A stretch of 64,000 nt of DNA from positions 1 to 64,000 of the forward strand of contig JAMPCH010000005.1 in assembly GCA_023666265.1 (NCBI GenBank), read 5' to 3'. The stretch is from Roseburia sp. Lineage in GTDB: Bacteria > Bacillota > Clostridia > Oscillospirales > Ruminococcaceae. The notes under the pieces are model-generated. The model did no database searches, had not been told where the DNA came from, and saw only the letters and a list, made by a program, of their open reading frames with translations. A program made the position numbers and the translations under genes. Positions 1 to 7,571 of this stretch are shown here, one piece after another (positions within the stretch are counted from its first letter, which is position 1; each line of letters opens with the position of its first letter).

Positions 1-59
1 TGGTTCTCAAGACATTTCCTCTCTTTTTTACTTCGGATTTCTTTAAACTCCTCCCGCCC

Positions 60-165
60 CTGTTCCCGGGTGTTAAGAGGCAGGTTTTCGTTTCTTTTTG
101 GAATAAGGAACGAAAACCTCCCCAAAAGAACACCTTCCCCAAAAATAAAACCCCAAAAGGAGAAA
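60..165. repeat. Repeat-derived leader of the first lipoprotein gene
   Basis: Starts with TGTTCCCGGGTGTTAAG (61-77), the same words that end the longer repeat copies near 1.07 kb and 14.57 kb. An imperfect stem follows (AGGTTTTCGTTTC around 82-94 against GAACGAAAACCT around 110-121), then CTTCCCCAAAAATAAAA, a motif seen at many other spacers in this window. It runs into the ribosome-binding site of the gene at 170. Confidence 0.6.
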
Positions 166-169
166 ATCT

Positions 170-961
170 ATGAAAAAACGAACCCGTTCCCTCTCGCTCT
201 TGCTTACGCTCACGCTTTGCGGTTGCGCGACTGAGACGGACGTTTCCCCTGTCGCCGAAACGACGGTAACGACAATAACGGCGGCGGAAACATTCCCCTT
301 TTACAGCAGTATAGAGGGATCGGACAACCCGCTCGACTCCACGGAGGCGGATCGGGCGCTTCGGGCGATCCTCGCCGAAGCCTATCCGACCGCGCTCGAC
401 TATTACCACCTCTATTTCGACGGAGCGGTAAGCGATCTTTCCTACCCGGCGGAGGGCGACGAGGAACACGAACCCGTGATCACCGTGACCTTGCCCGATT
501 TTGACGATCGCGGCGAATATCTTCTTTTGCCGAAGGAGCTTCCCCAAACGGCGGCGGAGCTTCGGGACGCGCTGACGGCGGTCTTTACCGAACGCGTAAC
601 GGACGAATATATGTCAAGCGTCGAAACGGCGGAAAACGTAACGCGCGGCGAGAACGGGATCACGGTAAAAAGCTCGACCGCGCTTGTTCCGATATTTCTC
701 GAGCTGGACGGACGCCTGTATCGCTACGAAGGCGTGCGCGGCGGTGGTCTTTCGCTCGAATGGACGACCGCAAAGGTCGTCGCGCGGACGGAAACGGAGA
801 TCACCTTTGTCTATCTCGGCTACACGATGAGCGATACGCTGATGGACGCGGGTCTCGGAAGGCTCGTGTATGAGGACGGGTGGAAATTCGATTGGTACGA
901 CCTCTTTGACCCGATCGAATGGGTCGATTATCGGGAATATTATCCCGAGCTTTGTGCGTGA
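170..961 (+). CDS. Putative lipoprotein of unknown function
   Basis: 263 aa. The N-terminus is a bacterial lipoprotein signal: basic MKKRTR, a hydrophobic run, then the lipobox L-C-G-C with the acylated Cys at residue 19. A Thr-rich linker follows (about residues 25-45), as is usual between a lipid anchor and a folded extracellular domain. The rest is acidic and soluble, and I recognise no catalytic motif. AGGAG at 158-162 is well placed for the ATG at 170. It stands alone, convergent with ppdK, with repeat DNA on both sides. Export and lipidation are confident; the role is not known. Confidence 0.8.
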   Translation: MKKRTRSLSLLLTLTLCGCATETDVSPVAETTVTTITAAETFPFYSSIEGSDNPLDSTEADRALRAILAEAYPTALDYYHLYFDGAVSDLSYPAEGDEEHEPVITVTLPDFDDRGEYLLLPKELPQTAAELRDALTAVFTERVTDEYMSSVETAENVTRGENGITVKSSTALVPIFLELDGRLYRYEGVRGGGLSLEWTTAKVVARTETEITFVYLGYTMSDTLMDAGLGRLVYEDGWKFDWYDLFDPIEWVDYREYYPELCA

Positions 962-1062
962 GTTTTGGGAAGGGGTACTTTGGGCGGGATTTCGTTTCTT
1001 TTTATAAAAAAGCGCAAATTTTATAATTTTTCATTTTTGAAAAAGGAAAATAAACACCCCCT

Positions 1063-1330
1063 TAACACCCGGGAACAGGAAATCAAGATGCGCCGTCTAG
1101 CCAAATCCACCGAGCGGAAACCGTCCAGACCCTTGGGCTGAGGACATTTCCGCGAGCAAGCAGGATGCTTGCAGGCAAAAGCCCAAAGCGCCGCAGGACG
1201 CGGCGCATACAAAGCTTTTGCCGAGGTGACATTTCGCTTCCTTTGCTCGGGCAAAAGAAGAAAAAATTCTGCCGCAGTTTACCAAAACCGCACTTGTTGG
1301 AAAAAGAGACGAAAACCTCCCCAAAAGAAC
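1063..1330 (-). repeat. Composite intergenic repeat, copy A (contains module C1)
   Basis: Read on the minus strand this shares long stretches with copy B at 14380-14590: the words around CCAACAAGTGC and CTGCGGCAGAATTTTT, then CTCGCGGAAATGTCCTCAGC, GGATTTGGCTAGACGGCGCA and CCTGTTCCCGGGTGTTAAG. Between the two conserved halves copy A carries a CTTCCTTTGC/GCAAAAGAAG hairpin (1237-1260) and a 67-bp C module (1156-1222). Copy B has a different hairpin and no C module. The remaining part of the 962-1444 spacer shows no gene. Confidence 0.75.
1156..1222 (+). repeat. Module C1: 67-bp multi-hairpin element with GGA loops
   Basis: Hairpin GCAAGCAGGATGCTTGC (1156-1172, loop AGGA). It is followed by an outer stem GGCAAAAGC (1174-1182) / GCTTTTGCC (1214-1222) enclosing an inner stem GCGCCGC (1188-1194) / GCGGCGC (1200-1206) with loop AGGAC. 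Same architecture as the copies at 9095, 38019, 63684 and 63774 but with different stem sequences. Confidence 0.8.
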
Positions 1331-1444
1331 GACTTCCAAAAAACAAAAAAACAAAGACCCTCCCGCTCACCGTTTCACGCGATCGCGCCGGCGATGAGAG
1401 GAGGGTTTATTTGTTTATTTTACCGCGCTACGCGGTCGTTTCCC

Positions 1445-4066
1445 TTAGCGGAGCGCCGCCTGAGCCGCCGCGAGACGCGCGATCGGTACGCGGAACGGCG
1501 AGCAGGACACATAGGTCAGACCCAGCTTGTGGCAGAATTCCACCGAGGACGGGTCGCCGCCGTGTTCGCCGCAGATCCCGACATGGAGCTCGGGACGGGT
1601 CGCCTTACCGAGCTTGATCGCCATTTCCATAAGCTTACCTACGCCGGTCTGGTCGAGCTTGGCGAAGGGATCGTTCTCAAAGATCTTCGCGTCATAGTAC
1701 GCGTTGAGGAATTTCCCCGCGTCGTCGCGCGAGAAGCCGTAGGTCATCTGGGTAAGATCGTTCGTACCGAAGCAGAAGAATTCCGCCTCCTTCGCGATCT
1801 CGTCGGCGGTGAGCGCCGCACGCGGGATCTCGATCATCGTCCCGACCTCGTACTTTAAGTCAGAGCCGGCTTCTTTAATGACCTCGTCCGCCGTCTTAAC
1901 GACAACGTCCTTCACGTACTTTAATTCCTTGATCTCCCCTACGAGCGGGATCATGATCTCGGGAACGAGATCCCAGTCGGGGTGCGCCTTCTTTACGTTG
2001 ATCGCCGCCTTGATGACCGCCTTGGTCTGCATCTTCGCGATCTCGGGGTAGGTCACCGCGAGACGACAGCCTCTGTGACCCATCATCGGGTTAAACTCGT
2101 GGAGCGACGCGATGATGTTCTTGATCGTCTCGACGCTCTTACCCTGTGCCTTCGCGAGCGCCTCGATGTCCGCTTCCTCGGTCGGTACGAACTCGTGGAG
2201 CGGCGGGTCTAAGAAGCGAATGGTAACGGGGTTGCCCTCGAGCGCCTCATAGAGCTTCTCAAAGTCGCTCTGCTGCATCGGCTCGATCTTCGCGAGCGCC
2301 GCCTCTCTCTCCTCGACCGTGTCGGAGCAGATCATCTCGCGGAACGCCGCGATACGCGCCGGGTCAAAGAACATATGCTCGGTACGACAAAGCCCGATCC
2401 CCTCCGCGCCGAGCTCGCGCGCCTTCTTCGCGTCGGTCGGCGTATCGGCGTTCGTTCTTACCTTGAGCTTTCTGTACTTATCCGCCCAAGCCATGATCCG
2501 ACCGAATTCGCCCGCGATCGTCGCGTCCACGGTCGGGATAATGCCGTCGTAGATGTTCCCGGTCGAGCCGTCGATCGAGATCGGGTCGCCCTCGTGATAG
2601 ACCTTCCCGCCGAGCTCGAACTTCTTATTCTCCTCGTCCATCTTAATATCGGAGCAGCCCGATACACAGCAGGTGCCCATACCGCGCGCAACAACAGCCG
2701 CGTGAGAGGTCATACCGCCGCGGACGGTCAAGATACCCTGAGAAGCCTTCATCCCCGTGATGTCCTCGGGCGAGGTCTCGAGACGAACGAGAACGACCTT
2801 TTCGCCTCTCGCCTTCCAAGCCTCCGCGTCCTCCGCCGTGAATACGATCTTACCGCAAGCCGCTCCGGGCGAAGCGCCGAGCCCCTTCCCGACGGGGGTC
2901 GCCGCCTTGAGCGCCTTCGCGTCGAACTGGGGGTGGAGAAGGGTGTCGAGGTTGCGCGGGTCGATCATTAAGACCGCCTCCTGCTCCGTCCTCATCCCCT
3001 CGTCCACGAGGTCACAGGCGATCTTGAGCGCCGCCTGAGCGGTTCTCTTACCGTTACGGGTCTGGAGCATATAGAGCTTCCCGTGTTCAACGGTGAATTC
3101 CATATCCTGCATATCCCGGTAATGATCCTCGAGGGTCTTGCATACTTCCTTGAACTGAGCGAACGCCTCGGGGAACTTCTGTTCCATTTCGTTGATGTGC
3201 ATCGGGGTACGAACGCCGGCTACGACGTCCTCACCCTGGGCGTTCGTTAAAAATTCGCCGAATAAGCCCTTTTCGCCGGTCGCGGGGTCGCGGGTGAACG
3301 CGACGCCGGTCCCGCAGTCGTCTCCCATATTCCCGAACGCCATCGACTGTACGTTGACGGCGGTCCCCCAAGAATAGGGAATGTCGTTATCGCGGCGATA
3401 AACGTTCGCGCGGGGGTTGTCCCAAGAGCGGAATACCGCCTTGATCGCGCCCATGAGCTGTTCCTTGGGGTCGGACGGGAAGTCCTCGCCGATCTTGGAC
3501 TTATACTCCGCCTTAAACTGAGAGGCGAGCTCCTTCAGATCGTCGGCGGTGAGGTCTACGTCCTGTTTTACGCCCTTTTCTTCCTTCATCTTGTCGATGA
3601 GCTGTTCAAAGTATTTCTTCCCGACCTCCATCACGACGTCGGAATACATCTGGATAAATCTTCTGTAACAGTCCCAAGCCCAGCGGGGGTTGTTCGACTT
3701 TTTCGCCATAACGTCGACGACCTGTTCGTTAAGACCGAGGTTTAAGATCGTGTCCATCATACCGGGCATCGAAGCGCGCGCGCCGGAACGCACGGAGACG
3801 AGGAGCGGATTCTCGAGGTCGCCGAATTTCTTCCCCGTAATGCCCTCCATTTTAACGATATACTCGTTGATCTCCTTTTGGATCTCGGGGTTGATCTCGC
3901 GCCCGTCCTCATAATATTGCGTACACGCCTCGGTCGAGATCGTGAAGCCCTGCGGTACGGGGAGACCGATGTTGGTCATTTCGGCAAGGTTCGCGCCTTT
4001 GCCCCCGAGAAGCTCGCGCATATCGGCGTTACCCTCGGAGAACAAATAACAATACTTGTGTGCCAT
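1445..4066 (-). CDS. ppdK: Pyruvate, phosphate dikinase
   Basis: 873 aa, the usual length. Catalyses reversible pyruvate + ATP + Pi to PEP + AMP + PPi in the cytosol; in anaerobes it often runs glycolytically with PPi. The N-terminal ATP-grasp domain begins with the typical KGANLAEM. The swivelling phospho-His domain has GGMTSHAAVVARG (catalytic His near residue 455). The C-terminal PEP/pyruvate barrel has GLCRTEHMFF, GTNDLTQMTYGFSRDD and GICGEHGGD with the catalytic Cys. GGAGG (complement of 4075-4080) precedes the ATG. It is monocistronic, with its own promoter upstream. Family assignment is certain. Confidence 0.98.
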   Translation of the reverse strand: MAHKYCYLFSEGNADMRELLGGKGANLAEMTNIGLPVPQGFTISTEACTQYYEDGREINPEIQKEINEYIVKMEGITGKKFGDLENPLLVSVRSGARASMPGMMDTILNLGLNEQVVDVMAKKSNNPRWAWDCYRRFIQMYSDVVMEVGKKYFEQLIDKMKEEKGVKQDVDLTADDLKELASQFKAEYKSKIGEDFPSDPKEQLMGAIKAVFRSWDNPRANVYRRDNDIPYSWGTAVNVQSMAFGNMGDDCGTGVAFTRDPATGEKGLFGEFLTNAQGEDVVAGVRTPMHINEMEQKFPEAFAQFKEVCKTLEDHYRDMQDMEFTVEHGKLYMLQTRNGKRTAQAALKIACDLVDEGMRTEQEAVLMIDPRNLDTLLHPQFDAKALKAATPVGKGLGASPGAACGKIVFTAEDAEAWKARGEKVVLVRLETSPEDITGMKASQGILTVRGGMTSHAAVVARGMGTCCVSGCSDIKMDEENKKFELGGKVYHEGDPISIDGSTGNIYDGIIPTVDATIAGEFGRIMAWADKYRKLKVRTNADTPTDAKKARELGAEGIGLCRTEHMFFDPARIAAFREMICSDTVEEREAALAKIEPMQQSDFEKLYEALEGNPVTIRFLDPPLHEFVPTEEADIEALAKAQGKSVETIKNIIASLHEFNPMMGHRGCRLAVTYPEIAKMQTKAVIKAAINVKKAHPDWDLVPEIMIPLVGEIKELKYVKDVVVKTADEVIKEAGSDLKYEVGTMIEIPRAALTADEIAKEAEFFCFGTNDLTQMTYGFSRDDAGKFLNAYYDAKIFENDPFAKLDQTGVGKLMEMAIKLGKATRPELHVGICGEHGGDPSSVEFCHKLGLTYVSCSPFRVPIARLAAAQAALR

Positions 4067-4148
4067 TGGTGGTTACCTCCAGTTTCATTTTTTTGCGGCT
4101 TGTCCGCTTTCGTCTCTTAAAAAAGCAGTCTCGCTGCACTACATTTCT

Positions 4149-4180
4149 ATTATAGCAGATTTTTGTAACAATTTCCAGTA
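4149..4180 (-). promoter_or_regulatory. ppdK promoter (extended -10)
   Basis: On the minus strand TGC-TATAAT (complement of 4149-4157) is a consensus extended -10. The -35 position 17 bp upstream reads only TGGAAA. A leader of about 75 nt separates it from the ppdK start. Confidence 0.6.
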
Positions 4181-4335
4181 TTTTTTGAAAAAATTTTGAA
4201 ATTTTTTTGTACTTTTTTGACAGGCGGCTTTCCTCCGCCGTTTTTGCGGACGGGGCGACTTTTCCGATGGTCGTCGGTCGCGGTCTGCGGGGACGCGGAA
4301 AGGCGGTCTCCGCCTTAAAATCCAACAAAAAAGCC

Positions 4336-4364
4336 TTGCATATCGCGCCGCGATGTGATATAAT
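4336..4364 (+). promoter_or_regulatory. brnT promoter with embedded palindromic operator
   Basis: TTGCAT (4336-4341), 17-bp spacer, TATAAT (4359-4364). The spacer carries the perfect 13-mer palindrome ATCGCGCCGCGAT (4342-4354). BrnT-BrnA operons are known to be autorepressed through BrnA, so this is a good operator candidate; binding itself is inferred. The rest of the 4067-4387 spacer holds only the ppdK leader and promoter and a short GC-rich hairpin near 4232-4250. Confidence 0.7.
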
Positions 4365-4387
4365 GAATAATGTAAGGAGAGGGTTTT

Positions 4388-4687
4388 ATGCAATTTGAGT
4401 GGGATGACGAAAAGAATAAGGAAAACATACGAAAGCATAAGTTGAGTTTTTCGACCGCGAAATTCGTTTTCAACGACGAAAACAGAGTGGAAATTTTCGA
4501 CGAAGGACACTCAACGGACGAGGAGCGATACTTAACGATCGGTCTGATCGAACAAGTACCGATCGTCGCCACGGTCATATATACCGAGAGAGGGCAAAAA
4601 ATAAGACTGATCTCGGCGAGAAAGGCTACCGCCGAAGAAAGGAAGATGTATTATGATGGTTCACGAGGAATTAAACCCCGGCGATAA
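4388..4687 (+). CDS. brnT: BrnT-family toxin (type II toxin-antitoxin)
   Basis: 99 aa, typical BrnT size. It has the family start FEWDDEKNKENIRKHKLSF, then the conserved ERYLTIG and the C-terminal IRLISARKATAEERKMYY. BrnT has a RelE-like fold and acts as a ribonuclease that stops translation; BrnA binds and neutralises it. AAGGAGAG sits just upstream of the ATG. The downstream antitoxin gene overlaps its 3' end by 35 bp. The palindrome-bearing promoter directly upstream fits autoregulation. Confidence 0.92.
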   Translation: MQFEWDDEKNKENIRKHKLSFSTAKFVFNDENRVEIFDEGHSTDEERYLTIGLIEQVPIVATVIYTERGQKIRLISARKATAEERKMYYDGSRGIKPRR

Positions 4688-4967
4688 ACTTACCGAGGAA
4701 CAGATCAAAATGCTTGAGGCGCTCAAGGACAGCCCGGTCGAATACGACGAGGAGAACCCGCCGCTGACCGAGGAACAGCTAAAGCAATTCAAGCGGGTAT
4801 CGCCCGAACGTCAGGCGTACCTTCGCGGCGAAGAGACCGTCCCGATCCGCCTCTCGCCGCAGGCGTTTGAAAAAGCGAAAGCGATCGGGAAGGACTATAC
4901 GGCGGTATTGAGCCGTATCCTCGAGAACGCGCTGAACGATAACGAAACGATCCGGCGGTATCTTTAA
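4653..4967 (+). CDS. brnA: BrnA-family antitoxin
   Basis: 104 aa, overlapping brnT by 35 bp and so probably translationally coupled. The acidic N-terminal half (LTEEQIKMLEALKDSPVEYDEENPPLT...) is the part that wraps the toxin in this family. The C-terminal part VPIRLSPQAFEKAKAIGKDYTAVLSRILENAL reads as a ribbon-helix-helix DNA-binding domain, the dimer that represses the operon. Two adjacent ATGs (4653, 4656) are possible starts. Confidence 0.88.
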   Translation: MMVHEELNPGDKLTEEQIKMLEALKDSPVEYDEENPPLTEEQLKQFKRVSPERQAYLRGEETVPIRLSPQAFEKAKAIGKDYTAVLSRILENALNDNETIRRYL

Positions 4968-4970
4968 ACT

Positions 4971-5216
4971 ATGAAGGACACGATCTGTAACGAAACGCCG
5001 AACGCCGACACGATCTCGGCGATCCGGGAGGTACAAGCGCTGAAAAACGATCCCGATAAAAGGGTCTATCGCTCCTTCGGCGAGGTGTTGGAGGAGCTTG
5101 ACAAAGGCGAATTTCTCCTCGACCGCGACCTCGCCCGAACCGATACACACAGCGATCCCTTACGACCTCGCGGCGAGGAACAAGACCCGCCGACCCAAAA
5201 AACTTCACAAAAATAA
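4971..5216 (+). CDS. Small antitoxin-like protein, possibly truncated
   Basis: 81 aa, beginning 3 bp after the brnA stop and so likely in the same operon. The first half (NADTISAIREVQALKNDP, then KRVYRSFGEVLEELDKG) resembles the C-terminal toxin-contacting part of RelB/DinJ-type antitoxins. No ribbon-helix-helix DNA-binding part precedes it. The tail after residue 50 is low-complexity and unlike the first half. I see no partner toxin. It may be a remnant antitoxin or a real accessory protein; function is not assigned. Confidence 0.5.
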   Translation: MKDTICNETPNADTISAIREVQALKNDPDKRVYRSFGEVLEELDKGEFLLDRDLARTDTHSDPLRPRGEEQDPPTQKTSQK

Positions 5217-5260
5217 AAGCATATTTTTGTAAAAACACGGAATTGAAAGGAGGCGCTTTC

Positions 5261-5752
5261 GTGAGTAAAAAGCTAAAGCCCTTGCTGATCGCCTCCGGCG
5301 TTACGCTCGGCGTCTTGGCGATCGCGTTCGTCGCTTTTTGGATTTGGATTCACACCTACTATTTCGAGATCACGCCCATCGAGGGTATGACCGTACAAAA
5401 CGAGGAATGTCCGGTGGAGGAGGCGGAGCGGCTAAAGGCGGAGGGATATGTGATCTCCTATCCTCATTTTCACAATATGACGGGCTTTAATTTTGATAAC
5501 GACCGTCACGTTTACGCCGTCTTTAACCGTCAATGTAACGGCTATGCGGGACAGATCGCGCTCGAGTATAAAAATTACGCGCGGCTGGATTATACCGTCG
5601 ACGTGAAGCCGAACGAAACGCTCACGATCGCCTTTACGGGGACGGGGTATTTTTACGACGACCGCGAGCCGGTCTCGCTCGATAAGACCTTTGTCTTTGA
5701 TATTAAGGATATGAGCCCCGAAAACCTACCGACGCTGATAAAGGAGGAATGA
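5261..5752 (+). CDS. Membrane-anchored protein, paralogue 1
   Basis: 163 aa from a GTG start, chosen because AAAGGAGG lies just upstream at about 5247-5254. One N-terminal transmembrane helix (about residues 8-30) is followed by an extracytoplasmic domain of about 130 residues. Hallmarks: EEAERLKAEGYVISYPHFHN, EYKNYARLDYTVD and AFTGTGYFYDDREPVSLDKT. The next gene is a close copy, and the extracellular halves share long nearly identical stretches, so this is a recent tandem duplication. No known domain recognised. Confidence 0.75.
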   Translation: MSKKLKPLLIASGVTLGVLAIAFVAFWIWIHTYYFEITPIEGMTVQNEECPVEEAERLKAEGYVISYPHFHNMTGFNFDNDRHVYAVFNRQCNGYAGQIALEYKNYARLDYTVDVKPNETLTIAFTGTGYFYDDREPVSLDKTFVFDIKDMSPENLPTLIKEE

Positions 5753-6269
5753 GCTTGACGACCGAGCGAAAGAGCGTAAAGACCGTTTTACTCGTCTTTA
5801 TCGGCGTATTCGCCGCGATCGCCGTCGCGGTCGCCGCCTTTTTGGGCTGGGCGAATACCTGTTTTATAGAGGATACGCCGAGCCGTATGCTCGTATGCGC
5901 CGACGAAGCGGAGGCGGAGGAGGCGGAGCGGAGGCGGAGGAGGCGGAGCGGCTGGTCGCCGAAGGATATATTATTTCCTATCCACGCTTTCATAATACGA
6001 CGAGCGTCAACTATGACAACGATTGGAGCGTTTATAAAGTCCTTAACCGCGAATGTTCGGAATACGCGGGACAGGTCGCGTCGGAATACAAAAATTACGC
6101 GCGGCTGGATTATACCGTCGACATCGAGCCGAACGAAACGCTCACGATCGCCTTCACGGGGACGGGGTATTTCTACGACGACCGCGAGCCGGTCTCGCTC
6201 GATAAGACGATCGTGTTTGATATTCGGGGCATCAGTCCCGAACACCTACCGACGCTGATCGAGGGGTGA
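5749..6269 (+). pseudogene. Membrane-anchored paralogue 2, frameshifted by a 20-bp tandem duplication
   Basis: Starts at ATG 5749 (overlapping the previous stop as ATGA) or TTG 5755. The first 60 or so residues are in one frame: a transmembrane helix, then ADEAEAEEAER. The rest, homologous to paralogue 1, is in another frame. The break lies in two perfect tandem copies of a 20-bp unit, 5911-5930 and 5931-5950 (GAGGCGGAGGAGGCGGAGCG). Removing one copy restores one frame reading EEAERLVAEGYIISYP, matching EEAERLKAEGYVISYP in paralogue 1. As shown, translation yields an Arg-rich scrambled C-terminus. Confidence 0.85.
5911..5950 (+). repeat. Perfect 2 x 20-bp tandem repeat causing the frameshift
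   Basis: Two adjacent identical 20-mers. The length is not a multiple of three, so gain or loss of one unit switches the gene off or on. Confidence 0.95.
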
Positions 6270-6364
6270 GCCGCGCTTTCCCGTAAAAGGAAGCAAGCCC
6301 CACCGATCCGAAAAAATGCACAAAAATAAAAAGTTTTTTTCGGGAAAAATTACGAATTTGACGA

Positions 6365-6390
6365 GAGAGCGGCGGGAACGCCGCTCTTTT
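6365..6390 (+). terminator. Rho-independent terminator after the paralogue pair
   Basis: Stem AGAGCGGCG / CGCCGCTCT with a GGAA loop, followed by a T run. It lies immediately before the next promoter. Confidence 0.8.
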
Positions 6391-6393
6391 CTG

Positions 6394-6422
6394 TTGACAA
6401 AAGGGCTTTCCTATGGTATACT
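6394..6422 (+). promoter_or_regulatory. Promoter for the 6487 gene
   Basis: TTGACA (6394-6399), 17-bp spacer, TATACT (6417-6422). Near-consensus vegetative promoter about 65 bp upstream of the start codon. Confidence 0.85.
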
Positions 6423-6486
6423 GAATGTAACGGTCGCCGACCCTTTTTCGGGCGGCGGCGAAGTAACAAAGCGGGAGGTTTTACAT

Positions 6487-7011
6487 ATGTCCGATTCTGC
6501 GATGACCGCGACGGCGGTAATGAACGAGGATTATATCGAGGACGAGTTTGGCTTGGGGCTAAAGGGGTTTCTTTTGGCGCGGCTCGTTTTTTTAGGGCTT
6601 TGTCTTTTTATGGTGCTGGGCGCGTTGGTCTGCGTTTTTACGGGGCTGACGAATTTTGACGTCCTGATCAGCTCGGCGACCGCGCTCACCCCGAGTAAGG
6701 TCGACCAACATTTCACCGGCTATCAGATCTGTATGTTCGCCCAGGGCGTTTACTCGGTCGCGAGTCCCTTCCTCGTCTTTCTCTTTATGACGAAGCGCAA
6801 CAAGCTTTTCGCCTTTATCGACCTCGGCGCTTTCCTCGTTTTTATCATCGTCTCGATCGTGATGGGCGCGGCGGCGACCGTCATCAACGGCGAGACTGTT
6901 TCCCTCTTTTTTAACGGCTCGGCGTGGATCGCCTATCTCGTATTTAACCCGGTTTGGTCGTTTATCGCCCTTTTTGTCGGGAAGCATTTTAAGTATATGC
7001 CCTTTAAATAA
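6487..7011 (+). CDS. Four-helix integral membrane protein, unknown
   Basis: 174 aa. The start at ATG 6487 is chosen because it follows GGGAGG and lies downstream of the promoter; the longer open frame would begin upstream of the promoter. About 30 hydrophilic acidic residues are followed by four hydrophobic spans (about 28-50, 85-105, 110-130, 145-165). It ends with basic KHFKYMPFK. Paired with the membrane gene 23 bp downstream, so the two may form one unit. No family recognised. Confidence 0.75.
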   Translation: MSDSAMTATAVMNEDYIEDEFGLGLKGFLLARLVFLGLCLFMVLGALVCVFTGLTNFDVLISSATALTPSKVDQHFTGYQICMFAQGVYSVASPFLVFLFMTKRNKLFAFIDLGAFLVFIIVSIVMGAAATVINGETVSLFFNGSAWIAYLVFNPVWSFIALFVGKHFKYMPFK

Positions 7012-7034
7012 TTAACGAAAGGACTTGTGTTTCA

Positions 7035-7475
7035 ATGATTTTAGGTTCGTTTTTAAACGCCCTCTCGATCCCCGTGATCCCCTATCTTTTTATCGGGATC
7101 GCGATCGTCGTCCAGCTCGCGGGCTTCGCCTTCCTTATTTATCGTATGAAGGCGACAAAGTCGATGGACGCGGTCAACACCGCCCAGCTCGATAAGATCA
7201 CCCATATCGTCGGTCTCGTCTTTATCATCTATGTGGCGATCGAGCTGATCGGGGCGTTCGCTTGTGTTACGGCGAATGAGATCTGTCGCGGACTTTATCA
7301 TTACCCCGCCGGCTCCGCCTGCGTTTTCTGTAACGGCTTGGGCGGTCACACGGGCGCGTCGGATATACTCATGCTCGGGATCTATTTTGACGCCTTTATC
7401 GTCAACAGCTATGTGATCGCGGCGGTCAACACCGTCAAGGACTTTTTCGCCAAAAAGAAGATCCACATCCTTTAA
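7035..7475 (+). CDS. Small integral membrane protein, unknown
   Basis: 146 aa with about three transmembrane spans (about 10-33, 52-75 and 112-135). Four Cys residues lie in the extracytoplasmic loop region (ACVTANEIC..., ACVFCNG), which could form disulfides or bind metal. It follows the previous membrane gene by 23 bp with an AAAGGA site, so it is co-transcribed. Function not recognised. Confidence 0.7.
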   Translation: MILGSFLNALSIPVIPYLFIGIAIVVQLAGFAFLIYRMKATKSMDAVNTAQLDKITHIVGLVFIIYVAIELIGAFACVTANEICRGLYHYPAGSACVFCNGLGGHTGASDILMLGIYFDAFIVNSYVIAAVNTVKDFFAKKKIHIL

Positions 7476-7492
7476 AAGAAGAGTTTATCCCA

Positions 7493-7547
7493 AGCGAAAG
7501 CTGTCGAACAGGACGGCTTTCGCTTAATCTTATGTAATGTGTATAAT
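7493..7547 (+). promoter_or_regulatory. leuC promoter region with inverted repeat
   Basis: Inverted repeat AAGCGAAAGC (from about 7493) / GCTTTCGCTT (to about 7526), with the right arm falling on the -35 position. TATAAT lies at 7542-7547; the -35 is poor (TTCGCT). The repeat may be the end of the upstream transcript or an operator. No T-box features (no AGGGTGG-like core) are present. Confidence 0.5.
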
Positions 7548-7571
7548 GTAAAAAAGAAAGGACGACCGGCT

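Noticed and set aside
7493..7526. Rho-independent terminator before leuC
   Set aside because: The inverted repeat has no following T run and overlaps the promoter; kept only as a possible operator.
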